The position numbers and the translations under genes were made by a program. A stretch of 64,000 bases of DNA, taken from the NCBI GenBank assembly GCA_022605405.1, contig JABYQQ010000011.1, positions 744,001-808,000 on the forward strand. The letters run 5' to 3'. The notes under the pieces are model-generated. The model did not search any database. It was given only the letters and a program-made list of their open reading frames with translations, and had not been told where the DNA came from. Positions 34,301 through 46,036 of the stretch are shown in pieces (position 1 is the stretch's first letter; every line of letters begins with the position of its first letter). Source of the stretch: Earliella scabrosa. Its lineage: Eukaryota > Basidiomycota > Agaricomycetes > Polyporales > Polyporaceae.

Positions 34301-34502
34301 CATCGTTCTCCTCGAACACTGCTGTGTGGTTGTCTGGGGCCGGCGGTATGAGGCGCATGTCCGTCTCTCCCCTCGTGCCGCCAGCCTTAGATAGGGGATA
34401 TTCGCTGACCGTCTTGTCCTTGAGTGAGACGAGTACAGTGCCAGTGGCGAACAGTTTATCAAGAAGACAGCTGTATGTGCTATACTGGCTCACTTTGATT
34501 GT
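31337..34502 (-). CDS. Long protein with C-terminal kinase-like domain lacking the DFG Asp
   Basis: Four exons are consistent in phase: 32376-34502, 32197-32316, 31597-32150, 31337-31526 (996 residues). The 5' exon opens at an acceptor (CTAG, 34503-34506) and has no ATG, so a short upstream exon is expected near 34.5-34.6 kb. Residues up to about 700 are of unknown type, with a hydrophobic stretch (VVSRIVICAATGGVSILPAI) and disordered acidic parts. The last about 200 residues are kinase-like: LLVVKLALSPRG with a VAIK-type Lys, an αC-type Glu in LKREAAAYARL, ALVLSYEPGKRVREAL at the hinge, and HARGVSHRDLKPKNVL. The next motif reads AIISFKRAV, with Ser where DFG Asp binds magnesium. It may be a pseudokinase or use another acid; sequence alone cannot decide. 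Intron 32151-32196 is only 46 bp. Confidence 0.75.
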
Positions 34503-34926
34503 CTAGAAAAGCCCCATTTCTGTGAGTACCTCCCCTGAGTCTACACAGCTGGGAGGCGATGACTAGCAGCGAATATCATTTACCGGTCGTTTCAGTGCTA
34601 CAGAGATGAATGAGTGTTAGCCATAGCACAAGTAACCTGAGACCGTACCCGGACATTCGGAATGTTGTCCCTTATTGCCACGTTTTGTCCCCATATCATG
34701 ATTCATCGCGAACTTGCAAGGAAGGGATTGTGTTGGACATAGCCGCCCGACGCCGTCCCTTTGCCCCGCGGATCGGACCGGACCGGAGAAGCGCTTCCGA
34801 CGATCCGCGATTCGTTGCCTCAACGCACTCAACACACTCGTTTCCCGACGAAGAGTAAAGCTGCTTTATATTATCTGCCACGGACATCCACGTCTCTGAC
34901 TCGGGGAGGTGGTGAGGGGGATGGAA
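34503..34926. other. Intergenic, probable first exon of kinase-like gene inside
   Basis: Must contain the start of the kinase-like gene. One possible first exon begins at an ATG near 34579 (minus), but its donor is weak, so I do not fix it. Confidence 0.4.
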
Positions 34927-35840
34927 CTAGGTAGTACTACTGCTCGTCGTAGTCGCGGTCGTCGTCGTTGGCGTGGTCGCAGTCGTAGTTGTGGGACTGG
35001 TCGTGGTCGGAGAGATGGTGGTGCTGGTAACACTGCTCGACGTGGTGGAACTGGTTGTCGTAGTGATGGGCGTGCTCGACAAGCCGGTGGAACTAGTGCT
35101 GGTACTCGTGCTCCCGGTCGCAGACCCGTTGACCGTCGTAGTGGTCGTTGCGGTCGCGGTCGCGATGCTCGTGACGAAGGTGGTGCTGGTGGCCCGGCGG
35201 GTGCTCGTCGACGTCGTGGTCGTGGTGCGGACAACCGGCCGACCGGTCACGGTGAGAGTGCTCATGACCGTACTGGTCGCGCGCGCCATTGAAGTACGAG
35301 TGAGCGTTGTCGTGGTCGTGATGGTAGTTGTACCGACGATACTGGATGAGGTTGACGTGACCGTCGTGGTCGGCGTGGTCACGCTCGATGAGGATGAGGA
35401 CGTGGACGACGAGGATGAGGACACGGACGACGAGGTTGAGGACGAGGAGGATGAGGAGGACGTCGTTGACGATGTAGTTGATAAGGTGGTTGACGATGTC
35501 AACGACGATGAAGAGGACGCTTGACGGGCGACGATAACATTCGGGTGGTCGCGACGCTTGCGAGCAGTGACGGCGGATGGGCTCACGGACTGCGTGATGG
35601 TATACACGCTGGTCGGCACGTAAGTCGAGACGACTATGACGGGTTGGCAGTACGATCCCGGCCTTGACACGCTGGATCCGCGGTCAGGCTGGTAGCCGCG
35701 GAAGGGGTAGCCAGAGTACCCTATGGATCATGTTAGGAACTGCACATGTGCTCATGAGTAATCGCCTCACCCTGTCCTTGAGCACCCGCGCAAATGGCGA
35801 GGACCACCCCGACGATAGCAGTGAACTTGGGCGCGTACAT
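34927..35840 (-). CDS. Secreted Ser/Thr-rich mucin-like protein
   Basis: Exons 35771-35840 (70 nt, phase 1) and 34927-35720 over a 50-bp intron; 287 residues. MYAPKFTAIVGVVLAICAGA is a signal peptide. A short non-repetitive part follows (GSYCQPVIVVSTYVP, then TARKRRDHPNVIVARQ with a tribasic site), then about 200 residues made almost only of Ser and Thr with some Val, Ile, Pro. Such stretches are normally O-mannosylated and belong to cell-wall or secreted proteins. No hydrophobic C-terminal tail, so not an obvious GPI protein. It faces away from the similar gene at 36987 and shares its 70-nt phase-1 first exon, which points to a divergent duplicate pair. Confidence 0.8.
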
Positions 35841-35943
35841 GCTGATTGAGGGAGGAAAGGTAGAGGAGAGAAAGTCAAGTGTGGTGGAGGGTGGAAGCTT
35901 TGAGGGCTAGACACTGTGGGATGTGACGAGAAGTCGGTGTGTG

Positions 35944-35954
35944 AGATATATATG
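35944..35954 (-). promoter_or_regulatory. TATA-like box
   Basis: CCATATATATC on the minus strand, about 105 bp upstream of the ATG at 35840. Confidence 0.5.
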
Positions 35955-36880
35955 GAGGGCGCTGCGGGTCCGCGTAGACTTGACCTTCATGATTGAATGG
36001 CAGAACCGATGTCATCGGCGCAAGAGTCCCTGCTGTTCGTCATAGCAGGGACAGCGGAAAGGTGGATCTATACGCCCCAGATCCAGCGGATGCACCTGGA
36101 GCCATTGGGGAGCCACTAGGTCTACTAGAGTCTGGACGTGCGTGGACATTGGTGGGACGCAAGAGCCGACGACATACCCTAGTGCCAGCAAACTTGAATC
36201 CGCAGGTGGATCGGCTCCGGTGCTGAGCGAACTGCCGACGCAGACTAGCCTAGAACATGGAGCCAATCCGCCGGACGACGATCGAGTGTGTGGATACACG
36301 GGTTCCTCAGCCCGGATGGTGCAGCGCTATTTCAGGAGCTCGAGCTAACCACACGTAGAGTTGAGATCGTGACGTAAGGATGGATCCGAGTGTCTTCTGT
36401 CACGGTGTTCTGGCAAGATAGCTTGTGAGATGAAGCAAGGCCCGAGTGTAGAGTCGTCTTCGAGAGGGTCGCCATACTTGAGACACATCCAAGGGACGTG
36501 CAGAAGTAGCAGAACCTATAGATGAGAGAGTTGCAGTGTTTTCGTCAGCGCGTTGAACGTTACTTGCCAGATAATTATGTAAGGACAATGCCGACGTCGG
36601 CTCCGCAGTGCCGCTGAGGCCATCGCGGCACAGCCGCTGGGCGCTCGGGCGACTCCAACACTTCGTCGTTGACAGCGATGACTCTCTAGCCGCTGCGCCT
36701 CTTACTCGGACTCTTTGGCTCGAACGCGGATGCTGGGGTCCAGGTGGAATGGCTAAGTCTCGACCATGGTGCTGAGTGACTGTGTAGTGCCCAACGTCGT
36801 CATTACAGGCCTGTCGGGGATGGCAGGATCGGCAGGATCGCGACCTTTGAGCTCCAAGTCAGTCCCAGCGGCAGGGTTCA

Positions 36881-36887
36881 TATATAG
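36881..36887 (+). promoter_or_regulatory. TATA-like box
   Basis: TATATAG, 106 bp upstream of the ATG at 36987. Confidence 0.5.
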
Positions 36888-36986
36888 AGCCTTATGCTTG
36901 ACCTGAAAACCCCAACTTCGAGATTACGACGCACTGCACATTCCAAACTTGTTCCTTGACTTGGCTTATCACAACGATCTTCAACC

Positions 36987-37832
36987 ATGGTCGCTAGCAA
37001 GATTGTCACGCTACTCGCTGCCGGCCTATCTCTCTCTGCAAGTGTTTCGGCTTACGGTGAGCGTGCTCATTATCTCATTATGCTGATCGTTGCCGACGAA
37101 GCTAAACGTTGATATTCTCCAGCCATTCCTCAGGCAAGGCGCGAATTGTGCGGCGTCACTAGCACCATCACCATCACGCGACCGACATACTCCGTGTCCA
37201 CAGTCTTCCGCACTATCGGTAGCCCTATCCTTCCGACCGCCGTTGTGACCAAACGCCAAGTTACGACCACTGACATCGACACCGATACCGATACGGACAC
37301 GGCTACGGAGACGGAGACTGCTACGGACACTCCCGAGCCCACCGAGACGGACACGGACGAACCTGAGCCTACGGATACGGACACAGACACGGATACGGAC
37401 ACACTTACTACGACCACTCCTACCACATCTGACACGTCCACCTCATCAACGTCTTCAGGTTCCACCACCTCTACCTCCACCTCTACCTCCACCTCGACCT
37501 CCCCACCTACTTCGACCTCGAGCTCTACCTCCAGTACCCAATCACCGTCTACTATCACCGTAACTTCCACGTCCATCGTACCCGCCACTGCAACCACCAC
37601 CACGACGCGCACGCAGACGACGACCACGACAAGCACGAGCACCTCCTTGGTGACCAGCACCACGAAGACCACCACGACCCCTACGTCGACCACAACACGT
37701 ACCAATATCGCTTTTGCAACCTCGACGTCGGTCGTGACTGTCACGCGCATCAGCGGCACGACGACCACGACGTCGACGGTCACCACTACTCGGCCAGCGT
37801 CGACTTCGTCTACGACCACGTCGCGCACGTAG
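36987..37832 (+). CDS. Secreted Thr-rich protein with Asp-Thr repeats
   Basis: Exons 36987-37056 (70 nt, phase 1) and 37123-37832; 259 residues. MVASKIVTLLAAGLSLSASV is a signal peptide. The part LCGVTSTITITRPTYSVSTV parallels the short globular part of the gene at 34927-35840. A Kex2-type site is present in VVTKRQVTTT. After it comes an alternating Asp/Glu-Thr tract of about 45 residues, then Ser/Thr-rich sequence to the end (TTTSRT). Likely O-glycosylated and secreted; no hydrophobic tail. Function unknown. Confidence 0.8.
37272..37401 (+). repeat. Low-complexity Asp-Thr coding repeat
   Basis: Imperfect 6-bp units of the form GAYACS encode alternating Asp-Thr, with Glu-Thr and Pro-Glu interruptions. 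Confidence 0.85.
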
Positions 37833-38151
37833 GTTTGGTCACTCCGGGCGCTCAAGTGCAAGGAGAATGTGTAGTGAGGAATCCCTATATAGCATATACT
37901 CCGAAGTGTCGCAATTTATGTAGATAATGATAACGAAGATCCTGTCTTTCTCGGGAGACCACTAGAAGTCGCGCCACCACGCAAGTCGTACTGGAACGAC
38001 GCTTTCGTCACTGAGGGAATTGAGTAATATTGCATAGCACGCGGCATTGTCATGAATAACACGCGGGTACCGTCAGAACAACGTAAAGTCCACAGGCGAC
38101 CGCGTACGAGAAGCCCCACGGAGCCCACTTTGTTCCACCCGAACCCTCTCC
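37833..38151. other. Intergenic, convergent 3' ends
   Basis: 3' regions of two secreted-protein genes; nothing else seen. Confidence 0.6.
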
Positions 38152-38743
38152 TCACAACATGAAGATCCCCGCAACCACAGCGGCACCCATGACCTGAGCA
38201 ACACCCGCACCGGTGGAGAGCGCACCGTTCTCGTTGGTGTCGTCGTCGTCCTCAGTGCCCACAGCTCCGGCGCCGTTCGCCATGTTCGAGGCGGCGGAGG
38301 AGGCCCCGCCGGACGGGGCAGAAGAGCTCGAGGTGCCCCCAACGGGGGCGGTCGCGCTACCAGCGCTCGAGGTGCCCCCCACGGGCACGGTTGGGGCACC
38401 AGAACTGGAGGGGATGGGGGGAGCGGAACTGGCGGAGCTGGTGTAGGTTACCTCGACCGTAACGGAGGACGCATGGATGGTAATCGGGGTAGCTTTACTG
38501 CTGCTAGTGTGGGGGACGGGGGCAGCGGACGAGGAGGCCGCGGTAGTAGGCTGAGGAGCCACGGAGCTGGAGGCGGGAACTGTGACCACCTCGCTGGTTT
38601 GGCGTTTGGCGATGTTGGCCGCGCCTGCGCTGGAGGCTGCAGGGATGACGAATGGTTAATACTCGATGACGGCAGCGCATAAGTGGCAAGTTGTACGCAC
38701 CAGCGACGAGGACAGCGGCGAGGATGGCTCCGGAGAAACGCAT
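38152..38743 (-). CDS. GPI-anchored Ser-rich surface protein
   Basis: Exons 38701-38743 (43 nt, phase 1) and 38152-38636; 175 residues. The N terminus MRFSGAILAAVLVAG is a signal peptide. A Kex2-type site follows (NIAKRQTSEVV). The middle is Ser/Ala/Pro/Thr-rich and contains the near repeat VPVGGTSSAGSAT / APVGGTSSSSAPS. The end has an acidic patch (GTEDDDDTNENG), then a small-residue site and a hydrophobic tail (GVAQVMGAAVVAGIFML) at the very C terminus, the usual layout for a GPI anchor. Likely displayed on the cell wall or membrane; function unknown. Confidence 0.85.
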
Positions 38744-40278
38744 TGTTGGATGTTATGTCTTGGGTTTGTGGGTGAGGCAAAGCAAAGAGTGGTAGTGTCA
38801 ACTGCGGTGAAGGAGAAAACAGCGCACTGGGAGAGAATGCGATGAATCGATGGGGTTGAGGTCTGACTTCTTATGTGGACCGCATGGGTTACACACGGCG
38901 TCGTATGCCCTACGACCATGACGTTGATCTGCCGAATGCCGATTTGGTGGTACTACGGCTGCCGCCATCGATAGCTACCCACGATTCTCCGTGCGTAGTA
39001 CGGTGAGTCAGGCCCGGCCGACGCTGCACTTTCTGTGACGACGTCTGGGGAGGGTCGTAGACGGTGAGCACTCACCGTATCATTACTCATAAGCGAGCCG
39101 ACCAAGACACGCAATGTCGTCCGCAGCGTACATGGGCCTCCCACCGCTGGGCGCCAAGAAAATGGCGGCGGACGTGCGGATTTCACGCAGTGGTGGTTCC
39201 GAAATTCTGCACTACTCCCTTTTGGGCCTCAGGTTAACCCCGGCCGAACGTCATATCATCACGGGTTGAACTTGTGCAGATTTCGACCGCTCAAATCGGA
39301 TCGGGGAGGGGATGATTCGGTAAGATTACTTAGTCACTCAACCGGATGCGTACCACTTACTGTGAGTTCGTCAGCCTTGTGTGCATCATTATCCTTCGGG
39401 AGATACGCCTCGCAGACGGAGAGCTTGCCACCATGGGTGGCGGACCGACTCGGAAGCGACATCGTCGCGACCGGAGGCTACTGCGGTCCACATTTTGACA
39501 CCGGCAATCGGCGGCTTGTGAAGGTTTGCTGATCTACACGAAAGTCAGGTCTCGCTGCTGCGGAGACACGATGGTACTCCGGCACCAGATCAGCACGTCG
39601 GTTCATCCGGTAACAACTCGTTGGGCCTTCTACTAGTGCGGTGATCTCGGTCTCGTCAGACTCTTCAAGTTGGCGAGCACTGTCACATATTGTTGACCTG
39701 TCGCATTCAAGTAGCAATCTTGTCGTCGTAGAGGGATACGTTATCATCAAAACCTTGGGGCGAAGCTGAGGCCGCGATAAAGACAGTTGAGTTTGTCGAA
39801 AACGGTCGGAGTTCAGGTGGGGTTCAAGAGGTAGGCGCCCAGGTCAGTCCCTCGGAAAGTTCCGCGGCGCTTAGTCTGAGGGCGTCACTTCCGCCCCTTC
39901 TCCTATGTACTAGTTACCTAGTACTTGCCGGTGGAACTTACGCATGATTCGACTTGAGACATTCGGCGCGAGTATGGTGCGGCGGGCTGCCTCTTCTCGG
40001 TTCATTCAGACTCGGGTATCCCACAGCTGAAGTCGGCCCCTGGTGCCACCCGACGTCCACTCAAAGAAGTTCAAGTTCACGATGTAGGATGTGTCCTCAA
40101 GCCTCTGAACAAAGGACTAAAATCATGGTAGGTATACGCAGTACAGCGTGCGTGCGACAATCACCGTGTTACAAAACCCAACCCTGTGGGCACAACAGAG
40201 GAACTCGCAACGAGATTGCGAGAACAAAGGACGTACCACGCCGACAACAGCTTTCCTCCCACTTCCAACCCCGCCTTC
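38744..40278. other. Intergenic
   Basis: No supported gene. ORFs at 39266-39532 (+) and 39478-39750 (-) overlap each other and lack signal peptides or domains. Confidence 0.5.
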
Positions 40279-40902
40279 TCAGATAACCGAAACAATAGCA
40301 GCCATCTCCGTCGCCGCACTGACCGGCTTCGCTCCTCCCCCAACGCTCGCCGCGTCATTCGTATCCGCCGCAAGGAGGGTTTTCGGCGGGGTTCCAGTTG
40401 CTCGTCCCCACCTTCGGAACCGGCGCGAACACTGAGGAATGGCAATGGCAGAAGGAGCCACCCAAGCAGCGGGCGAGCTGCACGTACCAGAATCCACCAG
40501 TCCTGAACACGAGCTGACCATCTAGGAACCTCGAGGTGACACTGGCAAGGATGCCAACGGTGCGGCCCCGCACGGGGCGAGAGTGGCGTAACGGCGAGGA
40601 TCATAGTGACGAGAGCGGTGGTACAGCCTTGGGATGACGATCCTCGTGCCCCGGGAGAAGGCTGCCGGCGACTACGGTGCTTCTGTCGCCGGTCATGAGT
40701 ACCTAAGATGCTAGGATCTGGGGGCTGGCCGAGCATGGTGATCACTGTGTTTGTTCATGTCGATTGGGCGTGCGCGGGCTGGTGGTAAAGACGAGCAGCA
40801 GGGGGTGAGTGTGTTCCCGAACCCCGAGGTGACGTGTGATGGGGACGTACCGTGCATCATGGTCAGGAGACTGGCAGAGACAACGGAGATGACGAGACGC
40901 AT
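40279..40902 (-). CDS. Possible small secreted protein, incomplete model
   Basis: A signal-peptide-like first exon (40851-40902; MRLVISVVSASLLTMMH) is exactly 52 nt, phase 1, with donor GTACGT, as in three other array members. An acceptor at about 40747 continues the frame as VITMLGQPPDPSIL. A downstream minus frame ends GGGAKPVSAATEMAAIVSVI at 40279, which could be a GPI tail, but I cannot connect the pieces without extra assumptions. It may be a decayed member. Confidence 0.35.
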
Positions 40903-43900
40903 GGTTGATCGTCAATTCTTGATATTCGGGACAGAGCGAGCCAGAAGAGAGCGACGAGACGGTCGAGGCGAAGCGGAAGAAGTCGACGGGGCGATTGGAC
41001 AGGCGTGTTGGTCTAGAGGTTTCTCCACTCGCGCTGCTGTATGACTCGCCGTGTTATGCATGTCTCCACGCTCCGTGGCGGCGTGGCATGCAGCTGTAGG
41101 CCTTCGAACGCCGTGTGTACACCTGTTAGAAGATCTGCTTCCTCGCTGGTCCGAGTCGACCGCAACGCAGCCTATGTCCGCCATCATGCCTATGAACATA
41201 TTAGCTCCCCACGAGCCCATACTGACCAATCTGAAGGTAAGTACAATGCACTTGGCCGGCGATCATCGATCAGGTCCCTTGCATCCTGTCAAGCAGCGAG
41301 GCACCCGCTCCTCGGGATTCGGGAAAAGCCTCTTCCTGAGGCTGCTGGTGGTGAGATGGACGTTCGGACGCGGACTGAATTGCGTCCGCAGCACCACCAA
41401 CAGAATGCGCAGCACGTGGACGGCTTGGCAAGGCGAGTCGGCGACTGCGCACGGCGCGCCCACTCCAATCTTCGAGCCGTCCACGAGGTCCTAGGAAATC
41501 TTCCCTTCTAGTACACTAGGCCGTGCGTACGAAGTACCGACTCGGTCGGCATACAACTCACGGTTACTGATGACTGGCATATGTTCGGTTAAGACGAGGA
41601 TGACTTGTCTGACCTTGTCAGTTCTCCTCGCGGCTCCAGGTAGACCTCCACCTCAAGCGAGGGACTGTGTCTGAAGAACACCACATCAGAAGCACTGGGC
41701 ACTGGGGCATAGGTGGAAAGGGGACGCGAAGAAGACATACTATTGGTGCGCGTCAGGTGCCGACCTTGGCGGAGATCTCCGACCCGCAGTCCGAGCTGTG
41801 TCGTCATTGCACTGAGATGTTTGAGTCATGATCGGAAAAAGTCTAGGTACATAGTGTACTGAGGCACCGTCACCGAGGGTGAAGGCAGTGCCAGGAACGG
41901 CGGCGACAGCCTATCACTGCGTGGGATGGAGTTCAGAGGAGCATATGCAACGGGAGAGGAGGAATGCACCTCGGACAGTACACATGGGACATCGAGGGAA
42001 ATTGTTCGATGGCACTGACGCCACGGACACTCAATGTGGCTTGGCCTGAGCAGTACCATAGTAGGCTTGATAATCGGAGGATGACGCACAACCGACCGCC
42101 TGAGCAATGAACTGAGTATGCCAGGTGGGGGAAAGCCATCATTTCGACTCGCCGCACGAGTAGCCAGTCCCTCGCTCCCAAAGGAGCGCCGACACGTCCC
42201 ACCGACAGGAGCGCTACTGAGAAAACAAGGGAAACACGTCAGCGCAGTGGTGCAGAGCCGGATGAGAAGCAGTCCCAGAAAAGCAGACTGGCTGACTCGT
42301 GAGACTCACCTCAGAGCAAACGGCAGAGGAGGAAAGACCTCATACTTATGCGTAGAGGGCATCGACGATCGTACACATACGATGGTGAGAGTGGACTCGA
42401 AGAGAGCACTCCCCGTTTGAACTGCCAGCATGGCAGTATATGAGGTGTAGCACCGGCCTGCCACGGACGCTGAGCCGGCCGCGAGCGCATCGATCCTGTA
42501 TGGAAAGACTGAATTAGTGAATCTATTGAGACGAATGCACGACCCCGCGAACCCTCACGAGCGTTGCATATCCCGCAACCCATGCGCGCTGAGATAGCCA
42601 AGTATACTCATCATGGTCACGCTGTGCCCAGTACTTGAGCAAGTGCGGCGGCATCTCTACGATGCTAGCGCTAGTTTGACTTCGGCGGTCGGGACTCGGC
42701 GCCGTCATACGATAATCCCCGTGAGCCTCCAAAGCGAAGGAATGAATGGTGACGAACATATGGATGAGCTGTTAATACTCACCGCATGCGACTGTCCTTA
42801 AGCCGTAGACATGGTCATGCCATTACTGGTACTGTTGGGATGCCAGTGCGAGACCCAGGCAAACGCGACAGCTTCAAGTTCGTATGATGACACTGGAGCC
42901 GCCGCAAAAGAGCGTGTATTTGCAGAGTTCAAGCGTAGCATCGAGTGTGTCAAGAGAGGGTTATGGGAGGTTCGCATTGTGCGGCTGCAAGAAGGGCAGG
43001 TCTAGACCACTGGTCTAGACCTGCCGCGCCTCCCCAATGCCGGCCCGGCCCGGGCCCCTTCCACTCCTCTCACTTGCCTCTCACCATCTTCGGGATGCGC
43101 TCCCGGTCTGTGCGCATATCTGAGGGAGGGAGTCAGGTAGGGAATGCATTGAGAGCGGTTCGAGGAAACTCGGACGTCCACCGCAAACCTCCGAGTCGCA
43201 GAGTCGTCCTTGCCAGTCACAAAAGCGCGGCGTCGCGCGAGCTTTTAGAGGACTTCAATCCCCTTGCCTTCGGACATCACTTGAAATGTATCGGAAATTA
43301 GATATCGTGAGTTGAAGCGGATGTCATTCGATGGTCTAGAGGTGGTCGCGCTGGAGTCTTGGCCACAATCCCGACTTTGTCCACGGGCGATTGCGAGGTG
43401 GCAATCATTTGTATCCTCATGAACATGCCCGACCCGCCAAGGCGAGACTATGCGTCCGTCGAGCAGGACGACCGCGAGTGTGAGCTCGACGATGAGCTCG
43501 ACACCCGCCTCTGTGCCGTTTTGGACCGTAGAGCGTCCAAATGCTATCGCGGGTAAAGTGGCGCCAGGAACGTTCGCGCCGTGAGTGGAACTAGAGCGGT
43601 GACTACACGGTGCTGACCGGGAACCAAACGGGCAGAAGCCCTGTCACCGAGATAAGCTCGTCCACCCCTCGCGCACGTGCACGAGGGTTTGCGAACGCCA
43701 TAACAGCCTGAAGTCTGTACGCCACTGTCTGCGAACGATGAGAGTGTCCTATGGGAGCTCTCCGCACCTTCCCCACGTGTACTTACATGTCAAGCACGAC
43801 CGAACCTTGCTATATGCACTCGGGCGGGACCTGGCCAGGCTCGTCGTGGATGTCGGACGTCGATCAGTCTGAATGGCAGAGGAAAACATCCCGCGACGGC

Positions 43901-43932
43901 CTTCAAAGCTTCGAGTTTCAAGCTTGCAAGCT
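40903..43932. other. Gene-poor stretch, 3 kb
   Basis: I find no gene I can support. Minus frames at 41589-41807 and 41826-42107 have Ser-rich or Pro-rich pieces that might be relics of secreted-protein genes. A perfect long palindrome lies at 42995-43025. Confidence 0.45.
42995..43025. repeat. Perfect palindrome with 15-nt arms, built from a palindromic 10-mer
   Basis: Arms 42995-43009 and 43011-43025 are exact reverse complements around C43010. Each arm contains GGTCTAGACC, itself a palindrome, so the element is also a direct repeat of that 10-mer separated by ACT. Confidence 0.95.
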
Positions 43933-44597
43933 TCATAGATAGTCCAGATAATGACACGCCAACGCCATGCCCCCAACGCCCACCGCGAGCACCGAGAGCT
44001 TCGTGCCCGCACTCGTCTCCGTCTCTATCTCCGTCTCCGTGTCCGCGCTCGCGTGCGCGTTTGGGTCGTGGTTCTGGCCAATCGCACCATCGTCTCGCGG
44101 AGGTATTAGCCTTCCGGAGGCTGGATCGACGTCCTGCGCGGCAGACATCTGTCAGGAAAACACCTCGGGAGAGGCGGGAACGGCGAGGTGCGCACCGCGT
44201 CTGTCGATGGCGTTCGCTCGCGTCCGGACGGTACGCCCACCGCGTGCAGTGACGGCGACGGGTGGGAGTGTAGCTCGTCAGATGGTGCGCCGCTCGGGAG
44301 TATCGATATGGTGAGTTGAGGATTGGGTGCGAGTGCTAGTGGTGGACTGTGCGCATCGTCGGCCTGTCGCGGGTCGGTATAGTTGTGAGTTAAAGCTTGA
44401 GCAATCGCGCATGACTCACGAGGGGAGAATTTGAGGTGCGCGCGACCGCGGCGCGGACATGCGGGAGGGAGAGCGTCGCTGTGGCGCGCGCATGTGAGTT
44501 AGTACGACCGTGGCGCCACCGCGAACTGAGTGTATGCACCTTGAAGCAGTAGTAGCAGGGAGCAGGGCAGAACTAGACCCGTCAGCGAGAGGCGCAT
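43933..44597 (-). CDS. Small secreted, tail-anchored or GPI-type protein (copy 1 of a pair)
   Basis: Four exons, 44540-44597, 44420-44478, 44196-44363, 43933-44133, with phases 1, 0, 0; 161 residues. Signal peptide MRLSLTGLVLPCSLLLLLQG. The middle is Pro/Ser/Ala-rich (GVPSGRERTPSTDA). The last exon has GQNHDPNA, an acidic Thr run (ADTETEIETETSAG) and the hydrophobic end KLSVLAVGVGGMALACHYLD. The same exon plan and the words VPSGRERT, NHDPNA and KLSVLAVGV recur in the gene at 46037-46628, so the two are tandem duplicates. The frame agreement between the copies is what fixes the splice sites. Function unknown. Confidence 0.75.
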
Positions 44598-46036
44598 TCT
44601 GCGAGGTGCGATGAGACGAGGCGAGGGCGAGAAGGACGGGAAGGATTCGTTCGAAGGGGGTGCGAGCATATTATATGTAATGTAAACGCGATCTCCGATC
44701 TCAGGCTCCCTCCTCTCGTCTCCTGTCCCGCGCGCGCATCCCGCGCACGCCTCCCGTCGGAAGAACAACAAATGCTAGGTAAATCAAGCCCCAATCGACA
44801 GAGGAGCGAGCAGGGAGGAGATACAGACCTGGCCCCGCCGCCGGAAGGCGACACGATCCGAGACACGTTTAGCCGCGCTTAGCCGCTCCAAAGGACACGC
44901 GTGACGCGCGTCGTGCGGCCTCTGTTGAGTCTCTGGGTCACGGACAACGGTGAGTATTTACTTGAAAGATTCCCCACCCATCTATATGAAGACTAGTTTT
45001 CGTGTTTGTATGCGTGTAACTTGTAGGGCGAGCATATCCTCAGGCCAACGCGCTCGCACGTTCCTGTGGGTCACAGCGCCGTGTGACACGACGAGAACAG
45101 CGCCTCAACGACGCCATGTAAACGTGCGCTGTGGTATGATTTTGCGACGACGCTTGTCAGTGGGGAATCGCGCACCTCCAACCACTGACGCAGCGAGGAT
45201 CGGGCGCCAGTGGCGCTATGTGCGCGAATATTGCCATGGGAGGGCGATACTCCACCCTCCACGTTCGCTTCCCCGGCGGAGAAACGTGCTTGATTGGAAG
45301 CGGGCCGCCTGCTGACTTTTGAGATAGCTGGAATATACTGACTTGGATGTGTGAGTACTTACTCACCCATCCTTATGCTATCGATCGTTCGCACTGCCTA
45401 TCCGAACAACTTGAAGTGCGGGTCCGCCAATGGCCATGGATAGACTCGGAGTCGATGACGGCGGGCGAACCGGGACGTTGGGCGGAATGCACGAAAGGCT
45501 GTGCGACCGCGTCCGTGTCCATGTCAGCGCTCCCACTTCCACTTCCAGCCGCCGTGTCCGAGCGACAGCCCTCTCGTCCTGATGGAATCGGAGCACTTGA
45601 CAGGCTGAGAGCGATGGATGCACTTGAAGGGCGACAGTTGTGAGAAGCGTCCGGCGGGCTCCGGTGACCAACTGCTCGGACTTGCGTCGAGGCTCCGTAC
45701 CTGCCTGGTCCGCGTTTCCTGTGAGTGTGGTGATCTCCGTCAGTGTCAGTGACTCAGAAGATCCACCTGGTCTGCGCACGCACCGAATGCAATACATATG
45801 AGGGAGAGTGCCACGGTGGCGACCGTCGCCGAGACAGGCAGGCGCGTTAGACATGTTTGGCAGGGAACGCCCTCACCTTCCACGCGTGCACGTGTCGTGC
45901 GACGTGCGCGACGGAACTTTGAGCTTGAGCTTCGATACATACTTGGGCGTTCGGGCAGGACGGTGACCGGGATGTTGGAAGAGCCTGAGCCTCCGCAAAA
46001 TTTGGAGGAAGGGCAAAGGGGTAAAGGACGGGATCG
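44598..46036. other. Intergenic with relic sequence
   Basis: Contains the promoter side of the copy-1 gene (TATA-like 44670-44677). A minus frame at 45746-45940 has a signal-like stretch (ATVATVALSLICIAFG) followed by GTGCGTG, but no usable ATG; possibly a decayed first exon. About 115 bp at 45522-45635 is repeated at 47318-47414. Confidence 0.45.
45522..45635. repeat. Diverged direct repeat, copy 1
   Basis: Shares CTTCCACTTCCAGCCGCC, CTCGTCCTGATG and CTTGACAG in the same order and spacing with 47318-47414. Both copies lie about 0.7-0.9 kb upstream of the two paired genes at 43.9 and 46.0 kb. Confidence 0.75.

Larger units (their letters stand above)
35841..36986. other. Divergent promoter region of two mucin-like genes
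   Basis: 1.15 kb between divergent genes, with a TATA-like element about 105 bp from each start (35944-35954 and 36881-36887). No supported gene in between. Confidence 0.6.

Noticed and set aside
41589..42601. Possible secreted-protein gene with Ser-rich end
   Set aside because: The candidate signal exon has a stop just before its donor and the frames do not join; at most a relic.
45378..45940. Signal-like frame and following open frame
   Set aside because: No ATG before the hydrophobic stretch and no consistent splicing; listed only as possible relic sequence.
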